64,000 nucleotides of DNA from Trematomus loennbergii. Lineage: Eukaryota > Chordata > Actinopteri > Perciformes > Nototheniidae. The translations under genes were made by a program, and so were the position numbers. Below, piece after piece: positions 37,249 through 47,700 of the stretch; position 1 is the stretch's first letter, and every line of letters begins with the position of its first letter. The notes below the pieces were generated by a model, which was given only the letters and a program-made list of their open reading frames with translations, had not been told where the DNA came from and made no database searches. The stretch lies in contig JAAOOA010000445.1 of assembly GCA_012861695.1 (NCBI GenBank), forward strand, positions 1-64,000, given 5' to 3'.

Positions 37249-37827
37249 TGTTATGTCAAGTCTTGGACCTTCTCAATATACTATAATTTAATTACAGTTT
37301 CCAGATATTGGAAGAGGCCCATGAGTCTCTTTGCTAATTATCAATGGTCTTTGCAATTAACAGCAGATGTACCCATGTTAAGTAAATTGGCAAAGGTCAG
37401 AGGAACTCCAAGAGAGGTCTTCCTCAGATATAATACAGTTAAAGTCTTGTTAGTTAGTGGTTCATATCCAGCATGCATTAGCTAAGAAACGATAAGGATG
37501 TTGGTGTGTGACATCTGGAACTTACATGTTGCTCTGATGTTGGTGCGTCCAAGTTTAGGAGACCTGACAATGTGTGTGCGTTAAACATGATTAGGGAACA
37601 TGTTCGTGTGTCATTTAGGAAACCTATAAGTGTCCTGTGTTTCTGAATATTTGTGGGACCATTTCTGCGATTGGTTGCTGTTGAAGCAAGGTAATGTTTC
37701 CCCATTGTTGTTTGGTGGTGCACAACTAAATAATAATGATTAATCTCAACTATTTCTGTGTTTGTGTTTCATTGATTCCTCTCTGTTTCATTCTTTCCTG
37801 TTGTGTGAGTACTGGATCTCCACAACA
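37249..37827. mobile_element. Solo LTR 2 (579 bp) inside L2 copy 2
   Basis: It begins TGTTATGTCAAG and ends CTCCACAACA, flanked by CTAC at 37245-37248 and 37828-37831. L2 copy 1 has one CTAC at 8197-8200, the empty site. No internal retroviral or Gypsy/Copia sequence is present. Confidence 0.75.
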
Positions 37828-37831
37828 CTAC

Positions 37832-38220
37832 CTTAGAGGTAATGTTATCAGCCGCTGAGATCAAGACTTCCGTTTTCGATGCATTGAGCTGTAGGAAGTT
37901 GCTTGACATCCACTCCTCAATTGCAGACAGACATGTGATGAGGGTGTTTACATTTTCCATTTTGACGGGTTTGAAAGAGAAATATATCTGGATATCATCT
38001 GCATAACAATGATACGAGACACCCTCAAATTGGCTAATTAAGGCCCACCGCCACGGAGAAACTTCTCCCACTGAGGTACGAGGCAAACCCTGAGACCCTG
38101 AGATGCCTACCCACTCCCTGAGTCTATCTAGCATGATGGCGTGGTCCACTGTGTCAAACGCTGCACTCAGGTCACGCAATCACCTGCATCCAATGCCATC
38201 ATGATGTCATTGGAGACCCT
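37832..38220 (-). pseudogene. L2 reverse-transcriptase fragment
   Basis: The frame reads DLSAAFDTVDHAIML, LREWVGISG, then after the deletion YHCYADDIQIYFSFKPVK (catalytic YADD), LITCLSAIEEWMSSNF and LNASKTEVLIS. Both the AFDTVDH (motif A Asp) and YADD (motif C) residues are present, but the motif between them is deleted. Confidence 0.85.
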
Positions 38221-38416
38221 GAGAAGAGCTGATTCTGTGGAGTGGTGTTTTCTGAAACCTGATTGGAATTTGTCATTCAGAAATGTATTGAGTTGATTAG
38301 CAACAACTTTTTCTAAACCTTTTGACACAAATGGGAGCTTTGAGATGGGCCTGTAATTATTCGGGAGGGAGGGATCTAGATTGGGTTTTTTGAGAAGGGG
38401 CTGAACAACCGCCTGC

Positions 38417-39193
38417 TTAAAAAATGATGGGACGGAGCCGGAGACAATGGAAATGTTTATAATGTGGAGCAGGGGTGGAGCGACACATGAAAAAAACGTA
38501 TTTTAGCATGGACGTTGGTAAAGCATCCAGAGGGCTTGAGGAAGATTTCATAGCGCTCACTACAGTGGTCAGGTCGGCTATGGTGATGCAGGAGAAATTA
38601 CTCAGCGTGGCCTGCCTAACTGGACAGATAGGGAAGGGGGAGTGGGAGGGGGTGATGCTCGACCTCACATCAGCTACCTTGTTTATAAAAAAGGTGAGAA
38701 AACGGTCGCAGTCGTCGTTTGAATAAATAGGAACTGAGGGGGTGGACGGGTTTACAATGGTATTTATGGTTTTAAATAGTACTCTGGGGTTGTGCTAACT
38801 AGAGGAGATGAGGTTAGAAAAATAGGTAGCCCGGGCATTTTTTACCAAATTGTTGTAATCACAGTAAAGGTCCTTCAGATGGAGACGGTGTACCTGGAGG
38901 TTAGTGGTTTTCCACAGCCGCTCAACTTTGCGACAATGCCGTTTCAGCATACGGGTGTCCTCTGTTAACCAGGGGGATGTGTTTACAGCTAGAGAGCTGC
39001 GTGTCACCATGGGAGCGACGTCATCTAAAATGGCGGAGCAGTGTGTATTGAAAGCGTTGACTAGACAATCAACATCATCAACATGCGACACCAAAACATT
39101 GTTGTCAAAAGCTGTTACAAATTTCTCAACCGCTGCGCTATTTAAAATATGCGAGGTTTTTACTCGCTTCCCCTGAACATAAGCGTTATCCAA
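38417..39193 (-). pseudogene. L2 ORF2 region between endonuclease and RT
   Basis: Frames read VKTSHILNSAAVEKFVTAF, WLTEDTRMLKRHCRKVERLW and ARATYFSNLI, then after shifts SSSPLDALPTSMLKYV. This matches the normal order of L2 ORF2 upstream of the palm domain. Confidence 0.75.
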
Positions 39194-39401
39194 ACATTGC
39201 TGATATTTAGACCAATTGTGAACACGAGATCCAATGTGTTACCTTTGTTATGCGTTGGGCCAGACACATGTTGACAGAAGTTAAAAGATTCGGTGACATT
39301 AAGGAAATCACTGGCAAATATTGGTTGAGCAGTCATTTACATGAATGTTAAAATCCCCGCACAGAAGAACTCTTTCATAGCGGATGATGGAGGTTAGTAA
39401 G

Positions 39402-40025
39402 TCACCAAGATCGGATAAAAAAGCCATTCTTGCCTGGAGGGCGGTAGATTAAAATATAATAAAACGAGTTTGAGCGACCCACTTTTGTTATTAGCACTTC
39501 AAATGTTGGGAAGGATCCAGTGCTCACCATGTTGGTGGAGAAGCAGTCTCTGTGGAACGCGGCAAGTCCTCCTCCTCGGCCGGTGCGCCTAGGAGCACAG
39601 GAGTAGCTGTAGCCCGGAGGACAAAGTTCGTTCAAGGAGAAAAACTCCCCGGCTCTCTGCCAGGACTCCGAAACAAGCATAAAATCCAGCTCTCTTGAGG
39701 CGACGAAGTCATTTAATACAAAGGATTTGTTTGTAATGGATCTGGCGTTCAACAAACAAAAGGATACGGAGCCAGATCCGGCTCTTCCTATCTTCGAGGC
39801 CCGAGGCAGTGGGCGCAGGAGCCATGCCGAAACGAGCCGATGGTCGATTTCCAGAGCCCCCCGGCCCTCGATGTGGACACCCAGGCACTGAAGTGAACTG
39901 GTGAGTTTTGTGAATTGTCGTTTTGTGAATTGTCGTTTGGCAGGAGCAAAGGCTGGTAGGTGGGATGTTGATGCCAGGAGAATAGGACGGAGGCATGACG
40001 GCCTCACCCTGGGGCCAGCTGTCAT
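39402..40025 (-). pseudogene. L2 ORF2 endonuclease domain, 5' part
   Basis: It has CLLNARSITNKSFVLNDF, LDFMLVSESW (catalytic Glu), PPGYSYSCAPRRTGRGGGLA and ILIYRPPGKN. The C-terminal half of the endonuclease (GDFN and SDH motifs) is not visible downstream, where the frame breaks near 39400. Confidence 0.8.
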
Positions 40026-40079
40026 GGAGATGGTGCACAGTATAGACGAGGAGCGGCCTTCTGTCAGCTTGCGGAACTT

Positions 40080-40220
40080 TACCGCCCCTCCGTCTCGCCT
40101 TCCCCCTCCGTCTCGCCTTCCCCTCCGTCTCGTCTTCCCCTCCGGCTCGCCTTCCCCTCCGTCTCGCCTTCTCCTCCGTCTCGCCTTCCCCTCCGTTTCG
40201 CCTTCCCCTCCGTCTTGCTC
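40080..40220. repeat. 17-18-bp minisatellite (CTTCCCCTCCGTCTCGC), about 8 copies
   Basis: A pyrimidine-rich repeat at the 5' end of L2 copy 2. On the minus strand it gives a false Glu/Arg/Gly-rich frame. Confidence 0.85.
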
Positions 40221-40454
40221 TCCAGGTTCGGGGGCAGCAACAGGTTGTAGAGCAGATTACCTCTGGTACATGGGGACGCAGGGTACGGTGACAACTCCAC
40301 TGTGCCGATCGATCCGACAGTGATTGTGCCACCGAAGCACCTATATCCAGCAGAGTTTGGCGATCGTAGGAAATTGCCGATTTGACATTGCGTACGCACA
40401 ACGATAAAAACAGATAAGCGACAAACAGGAGCGGTAGCGAGTGAAGACACCTGA

Positions 40455-40552
40455 CGTCTGACCCACTGTGTCAAACGCTGCACTCAGGTCCAACAACACC
40501 AGAACCACGCAATCACCTGCATCCGATGCCATCATAATGTCATTGGAGACCC
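40455..40552 (-). mobile_element. Displaced L2 RT fragment
   Basis: It repeats the AFDTV/DLSAAF-coding region also present at 38145-38222 (GTCAAACGCTGCACTCAGGT, ATGTCATTGGAGACCCTGA). It keeps LVLLDLSAAF intact, whereas the main copy lost about 20 bp there. It lies upstream of the endonuclease, so it is a rearranged or second L2 fragment. Confidence 0.65.
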
Positions 40553-40854
40553 TGAGTGATACAAATAAAAATTAAATGCATTATTGTTTTCAAACATTTT
40601 TACATAAAACTTGAAAACAATATTGAATTAGAAATGTATACAAAAAATAAATAAAAATAATAATAATTAAAATAATTAAATAATAAGAAAAACTGAAAAT
40701 AAAATAAGAAAATAAAATATATAAATAAATCACAAAAACTTGAAAAAATATCTATAAAGAAATGTAATATGAAAATAAAATGTTTACTGAAACTAAAAAC
40801 GCAAATTGGTAAAAATAAGAATGAAATACATTATTTGTTTCAAACGTTTTTATT
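40553..40854. other. AT-rich non-coding interval
   Basis: Repeated AAATAAAAATAATAA and GAAAATAAAAT runs. No gene. Confidence 0.5.
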
Positions 40855-41100
40855 AGGGCTGTCAGTCGATTAAAATATTTAATCGCGATTAATCGCAAAT
40901 TAATCGCACATTTTTTATCTGTTCTAAATGTACCTTAGAGGGATATTTTTCAAGTTTTTAATACTCTTATCAACATATGAGTGGACAAATATGCTTTATA
41001 TATTTGTTTATTATCATTTGAACAATGACAAATATTCTCATGAATATTAAACACAACAACCTCTGAACATTACAAATATTCGATTCAACCGCCCACGTCC
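40855..41100. mobile_element. hAT-like MITE left end (TAGGGCTGTCAGTCG)
   Basis: It starts TAGGGCTGTCAGTCGATT and continues with AATCGCGATTAATCGC, a common fish hAT MITE end. No right end or target duplication was found, so it is truncated. Confidence 0.5.
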
Positions 41101-41199
41101 ATCATTCGTTGCGACACTTTACGTCTCAGTTCATAGTCACCCCCAGAGTATTTCTAAAAAAAGATTATTTTATTTCGTCGATCCCTTCTTGAGTTATAA

Positions 41200-41865
41200 A
41201 TTGGTGGGGTTTTTGGCGCCCCCTATAGTCCAAAATGACAGTGCTTTGGTGTGCCTATTCCCCAACACAGACTGAACCTATTCACCAAAATCTGTGGTGA
41301 ATGGATACATTGTTGATGAGTTATGAGCATTTCTTTCTAAGCCACACCTTTTTGCTAATACGTTTTGATTAATGGCGGCCATATTTATTAACTGAACATG
41401 CTCATTTCCTACTGTAATGTGTGTGACCCTCCACCGATGCGGTATACTAAGATTGGTGTTGATAAACAAACAATAGAAATTTAGGATAATATTGCACTGT
41501 TTTTAACATTATGCTAATTAATTAAAAAAAGTAGGCGGGGCTTAGGGGTTCAAGAGGACTTTATGTAGAGCAGGTCCACCCGGATAAGTGTGCAAAACTT
41601 CAGGTCCATCTGAGTTACGGTGCGGCTATGTACATTCTTCAAAAACGCTTTACATATAGGTGGTGCTAGCGAGCAAGTGGGACATTTTTAACCCATCGAC
41701 TTCAGAATGTCAAATTTTTCACCGGTCCTGACGTCCGTGCAAAATTTCCCTGCATGAATGGCGTGGTAAAGCCCTCAAAAACAGGTTTGAACCCGAGCGG
41801 GAATACTAACATGAAATCTACGAATAACAATAGGTCTTCGCACACTTCGTGCTCAGGCCCTAATA
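41200..41865. repeat. Terminal segment of the GCAAGCAGCG/147-bp repeat superfamily (fragment)
   Basis: It starts near TTTTTGGCGCCCCCTATAG and ends CTTCGTGCTCAGGCCCTAAT, the usual companion end of fish elements that open with AAGCTGCAAGCAGCG. There is no coding frame. The assignment rests on general familiarity with the repeat. Confidence 0.4.
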
Positions 41866-42190
41866 ATGCAGTACATCACCTTCTTCAATAGCAGCCAATC
41901 GCAGAAATTCCCCCAGAGTAGAAGTTTCCACACAGTATATACGTTTGCAAATGAACGCACACACATATTTTAACATGCACACGAACATATATGTTGATAT
42001 GTTCCAGATCTGGAAAGACCACTATCTCATGACCTCTTTAGGAGTCTTGCAGGATATGAATTACCCAATTAACAAGACTAACTGCATTTGAATCTAATCA
42101 GGGCCTCTTTGCTCTTCCGCTGACCTTGGTTAATTTACTTAACGTGAACTTAATGAATAAGCGAGAAATACACTGTATAAGGAATCTGCC
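41866..42190. other. Non-coding interval
   Basis: I see no gene or repeat unit. Confidence 0.4.
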
Positions 42191-42715
42191 ATAACAAAAA
42201 CTTTATCAATATAGTATTAAAAACAGTATAAAAACATTATTAAAAACGGTATTAAAACAGTATTAATACAGTATAATAAACTGTATACAAACTGTAGAGG
42301 CTAAGCCAACGCTTTAAGCCTATGAGGATCCGCTATGTTGGCGTAATTGACGCACACAAAGTTTGCTGCTGAATAAATGTCCTAAACAAAGTTTCCAGTT
42401 CGATACAGTCCATTTATTGTCTTTTCACTGGTTTCCATTTAACTTGCTTCTTTCTATCATTCACCATACATGATATTACGGTTCACACAATACGTTTTGC
42501 AAATGTTTGTAATCCCGTGTTTGTGTGTGTGCTCCGTGTGTGCTCCGTGTGTTCTCCGTGTCTGGTCCGTGTGTGGTCAAAAACTGTATGGCCTTCCGGC
42601 GGAACCTCTAACCACAAACATAGGTTCCAACCTTTATACCCACAGTGTTAATTGGCTCCTACACAAACGGTATAAAAACGGTATAAAAACATTATAAAAA
42701 CAGTCCTCCCTGGTC
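42191..42715. repeat. CAGTATTAAAA/GGTATAAAAAC short repeats around solo LTR 3
   Basis: Same decamer-like repeat as 20810-20940. It is interrupted by the LTR at 42293-42663. Confidence 0.7.
42293..42663. mobile_element. Solo LTR 3 (371 bp)
   Basis: The termini are TGTAG and CTACA, with a 5-bp duplication CAAAC at 42288-42292 and 42664-42668. It contains AATAAA near 42373 and a TG-rich stretch (GTGTGTGTGCTCCGTGTG). No internal region remains. Confidence 0.75.
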
Positions 42716-43318
42716 TGGTTTTGCAGTAAACATTCAGTTTTGACCCAGGTCTGTTTTACACATTAATAATCATTTTACTTTATGTTTTATTTGTTATGTA
42801 TGATCAATAAACGTAGTTTCCATGAGGTGAAATCAGATGTTTGAGTTTGAAGAAGCTTCAATTAAATAAACTACAGATGCTATACATGTTAGAAAAAAAC
42901 ACCTAATATTCAATACCAGAAAATAACAATATCTGTTCTGTGATCTTTGGGCTGATTTTGATCCATTTTGGGTCAATTCTGAAGATTTATGGGACTCTTT
43001 TGGATTCCACAGATTGCTTATTTATTAGAAAAATAAATGTCCACAATAGAGATAATAAAGTCCATCTTGTGCTCTCTATATCCAATGATCTCAACTACCA
43101 TGAGTAGTCATGGTATTGTAAATCAGCCCACAGAGAGAACAGATATGATCAATTTCTGGTTAAAACTGACATTTATTATCCTGAAAATGTCAGAAATGGA
43201 TTCAGCATCCTCAAAAAAACAAAAACACTCAGATATTATCCAAATTTGCCATTTCTTAACTATTGTCTGTATTTGCTGTATTTGCTGTATTAATGTTTTC
43301 AACTCAACTTGTGCTTAT
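42716..43318. other. Non-coding interval
   Basis: AT-rich. A 94-codon + frame at 43037 has no recognisable features. Nothing else is seen. Confidence 0.4.
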
Positions 43319-44640
43319 TAGTGCGAATGCTGTGCCACAGCATTCCACTATAGTACTTCAAATCTTTATTAGTGCGAATGCTGTGCCACAGCATTCCACT
43401 ATAGTACTTCAATTTCTTTATTCTTCCCCTTAAACTTATTATTATTATTATTTCAACCATACTTTGGCTCTCCATAACTTCAGCTTACTTTCAGCTACAG
43501 AAACCATTCAAATATCAAACTATTCAGCCTGTTCAGGAATCGATGGGAAACCTTCAACTTTAAAAAATATTTTATACTTTTTGAAATATTCAGCTTTTTA
43601 AACTCTTTTTTTAACATTGAAGTCAATGGGAGATGCCTTCAAATCCTCTTTTCCTACACTTTGCGCCAAATGCTACTCCTTCCACATAATTTCAGCTAGA
43701 CACTTCATTCCAACTTTCAAATGATCACAAGACCTTCAGCTATTCAAAATTGATTTTTATTTTTTATATCTTTTACACTTTTTGAGATAATTAACTTTGT
43801 TTGGAGCTTGGTAAAGAGGCTTTCTTCAGATTTTAACATTAGTGTGGATGGAGCAGCTCGTTAAGTCTAGAGTGCTTCGATCTCAAAACAGAGTGCAGCA
43901 GTTCTTCAAATTCTCCCCCAAAAATGTTTTAAACTTGCCATAATTCCCAAACCCTACACTCCTCAGACATATTTTTTCATGAAAAACGTAGGAAAACCTG
44001 TCCTAGGTTGGAAAATGAAAAAAAATTAAGAAGAAATATTAAACAAAATGCCTCTTGAGGGCATGAAGAGACAAAAAGTCCAGCTAGCTCCCAATTGATT
44101 CCCATGTTAAATCTTTCCGGAACTTTCTTCAGAACAGAGAGAAGTACACTTTAGACAAACTGCTCCCATCTCCACATTTTACACACAAAACCAAAAAAAC
44201 AACCTATATCAGTTCATTGGGGTTCCCTGATGCTCACGGTCTGGTCATTTTTTGATAGGAGCCATCGTTTTTGAATAGGTGGCAAAATTGTCAGATATAA
44301 TCCTCAATGCATTCTTAATGGGGCTCAGTGCTGCAGTTGGAAAATCGTCATAAGTCGTCACCATGGTAACCTTTCATCTCTGGGTTTACACACACAGGTG
44401 TTTGTAAACATTCATTCACTACTACTTACATTTAATGTCTTTATTTAACTCCTTCAGCCTAATTTCAGCTGCAGGAACCATTCAAATATCAAACAATTCA
44501 GCCTTTTCAGCACATGATGGGGAAACTTTCAACTTTTTCAAATATGTTATACTTTTTAAAATATTCAGCTTTTTAAAGTCTTTTTTTAACATGGAAGTCA
44601 TTGCAATGCATTTGAGCTGTAACAATTCACACACTCTCTC

Positions 44641-44704
44641 AGACAGACAGACAGACAGACAGACACACTCACTCACTCACTCTCTCAGACACATCAAGAG
44701 AAGT
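44641..44704. repeat. (AGAC)n / (ACTC)n microsatellite
   Basis: About six AGAC and four ACTC units directly before the large minisatellite. Confidence 0.9.
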
Positions 44705-47700
44705 GAGAGAAGGTGATAGAAGAGTGATAGGGTGATGAAGAGAAGAGAGAGGGCGATCAAGAGGAAGAGAGAGGGCGATCAAGAGAAGAGAGGGCGATCA
44801 AGAGGAGAGAGAGAGGGCGATCAAGAGAAGAGAGAGGGCGATCAAGAGAAGAGAGAGAGGGCGATCAAGCGAAGAGAGAGAGAGGCGATCAAGAGAGAGA
44901 GAGAGGGCGATCAAGAGGAGAGAGAGAGCGATCAAGAGAGAGAGAGTGCGCGATCAAGAGGAGAGAGAGAGGGCGATCAAGAGAGAGAGAGCGGGCGATC
45001 AAGAGGAGAGAGAGGGCGATCAAGAGAAGAGAGAGAGGGCGATCAAGAGAAGAAGAAGGGCGATCAAGAGAAGAGATGAGAGGGCGATCAAGAGAAGAGA
45101 GAGAGGGCGATCAAGAGAAGAGGGCGATCAAGAGAAGAGAGAGAGGGCGATCAAGAGGAGAGAGAGAGAGGGCGATCAGAGAAGAAGAGAGGGCGATCAA
45201 GAGAAGAGAGAGGGCGATCAAGAGGAAGAGAGAGGGCGATCAAGAGGAGAGAGCGATCAAGAGGAGAGAGAGCGCGATCAAGAGGAGAGAGAGCGGCGAT
45301 CAAGAGGAGAGAGAGTGCGCGATCAAGAGAGAGAGAGGGCGATCAAGAGGAGAGAGAGAGAGGGCGATCAAGAGGAAGAGAGAGGGGATCAAGAGGAGAG
45401 AGAGAGGGCGATCAAGAGGAGAGAGAGGGCGATCAAGAGGAGAGAGAGAGAGGCGATCAAGAGAGAGAGAGGGCGATCAAGAGAAAGAGAGAGGGCGATC
45501 AAGAGAAGGGATCAAGAGAAGAGAGAGGGCGATCAAGAGAAGAGAGAGAGGGCGATCAAGAGAAGAGAGAGAGATCAAGAGAAGAGAGAGAGGGCGATCA
45601 AGAGGAGAGGAGAGGGCATCAAGAGGAGAGAGAGTGCGCGATCAAGAGGAGAGAGAGAGGGCGATCAAGAGGAGAGAGAGCGGGCGATCAAGAGGAAGAG
45701 AGTGCGCGATCAAGAGGAGAGAGAGAGGGCGATCAAGAGAGAGAGAGAGGGCGATCAAGAGGAGAGAGAGAGGGCGATCAAGAGGAGAGAGAGTGCGCGA
45801 TCAAGAGAGAGAGAGAGGGCGATCAAGAGGAGAGAGAGAGGGCGATCAAGAGAAGAGAGAGGGCGAGCAAGAGAAGAGAGAGAGAAGAGAGAGAGGGCGA
45901 TCAAGAGAAGAGAGAGAGGGCGATAGAAGAGAGAGGGCGATCAAGAGAAGAGAGAGGGCGATCAAGAGGAGAGAGAGTGGGCGATCAAGGAGAGAGAGAG
46001 GGCGATCAAGATAAAGAGAGAGGGCGATCAAGAGAGAGAGAGAGGGCGATCAAGAGAAAGAGAGAGGGCGATCAAGAGAGAGAGAGAGAGAGGGCGATCA
46101 AGAGAAGAGAGAGGGCGATCAAGAGAGAGAGAGAGGGCGATCAAGAGAGAGAGAGGGGATCAAGAGAAGAGAGAGAGGGCGATCAAGAGAAGAGAGAGAG
46201 GGCGATCAAGAGAAGAGAGAGAGGGCGATCAAGAGGAGAGAGAGAGGGCAATCAAGAGGAGAGAGTGCGCGATCAAGAGGAGAGAAGAGGGCGATCAAGA
46301 GGAGAGAGCGGCGATCAAGAGGAGAGAGAGTGCGCGATCAAGAGGAGAGAGAGAGGGCGATCAAGAGGAGAGAGAGAGGGCGATCAAGAGAAGAAGGGGA
46401 TCAAGAGAAGAGACAGAGGGCGATCAAGAGAAGAGAGAGAGAGGCGATCAAGAGAAGAGAGAGAGAGGCGATAAGGAAGAGAGAGAGGGGCGATCAAGAG
46501 GAGAGGAGAGGGCGATCAAGAGGAGAGAGAGCGGGCGATCAAGAGGAGAGAGAGGGCGATCAAGAGGAGAGAGAGTGCGCGATCAAGAGGAGAGAGAGAG
46601 GGCGATCAAGAGGAGAGAGAGAGAGGGCGATCAAGAGGAGAGAGAGAGGGCGATCAAGAGGAGAGAGAGGCGATCAAGAGAAGAGAGAGAGAGGGCGATC
46701 AAGAGAAGAAGAGAGGGCGATCAAGAGAAGAGAGAGAGGGCGATCAAGAGAAGAAGGGGATCAAGAGAGAGAGAGGGCGATCAAGAGAAGAGAGAGAGAG
46801 GGCGATCAAGAGAAGAGAGAGGGCGATCAAGAGAAGAGGGCGAGCAAGAGAAGAGAGAGAGAAGAGAGAGAGGGCGATCAAGAGAAGAGAGAGAGGGCAA
46901 TAGAAGAGAGAGGGTGATCAAGAGAAGAGAGAGGGTGATCAAGAGGAGAGAGAGGGCGATCAAGAGAAAAGAGAGGGCGATCAAGAGAAGAGAGAGAGAG
47001 GGCGATCAAGAGAAGAGGGCGATCAAGAGAGAGAGAGAGGGCGATCAAGAGAAGAAGGGGATCAAGAGAAGAGAGAGAGGGCGATCAAGAGAAGAGAGAG
47101 AGAGGGCGATCAAGAGAAGAGAGAGAGAGAGGGCGATCAAGAGAAGAGAGAGGGCGATCAAGAGAAGAGAGAGAGGGCGATCAAGAGAAGAAGGGGATCA
47201 AGAGAAGAGAGAGAGGGCGATCAAGAGAAGAGAGAGAGAGGGCGATCAAGAGAAGAGAGAGAGAGGGCGATAAAGAGGAGAGAGAGAGGGCGATCAAGAG
47301 GAGAGAGAGTGGGCGATCAAGAGGAGAGAGAGAGGGCGATCAAGAGGAGAGAGAGGGGCGATCAAGAGGAGAGAGAGAGGGCGATCAAGAGGAGAGAGAG
47401 GGCGATCAAGAGAAGAAGGGGATCAAGAGAAGAGAGAGAGGGCGATCAAGAGAAGAGAGAGAGAGGGCGATCAAGAGAAGAGAGAGAGGCGATCAGAAGA
47501 AGAGAGAGGGCAATCAAGAGGAGAGAGAGTGCGCGATCAAGAGGAGAGAGAGAGGGCGATCAAGAGGAGAGAGAGGGCGATCAAGAGGAGAGAGAGTGCG
47601 ATCAAGAGGAGAGAGAGAGAGGGTGATCAAGAGGAGAGAGAGTGCGCGATCAAGAGGAGAGAGAGGGCGATCAAGAGAAGAGAGAGGGCGATCAAGAGAA

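Larger units (their letters stand above)
36501..40450 (-). mobile_element. L2-clade LINE copy 2, nearly full length but rearranged
   Basis: On the minus strand, in order: endonuclease (40025-39402), linker (39193-38417), reverse transcriptase (38179-37832) and C-terminal tail (37240-36501). A solo LTR splits it at 37249-37827. About 110 bp encoding the GLPQGSVLAP region, kept in copy 1, is missing near 38043. It belongs to the same duplication as L2 copy 1. Confidence 0.85.

Noticed and set aside
39709..40401. 230-codon Arg/Gly/Glu ORF on the minus strand
   Set aside because: Mostly a reading of the 17-18-bp minisatellite and a shadow of the L2 endonuclease frame.
43037..43321. 94-codon ORF starting MSTIEIIKSILCSLY
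   Set aside because: AT-rich low-complexity frame with no recognisable motif or exon border.
44732..47273. Several 100-330-codon Arg/Glu ORFs
   Set aside because: Same minisatellite artefact. Frames overlap each other.
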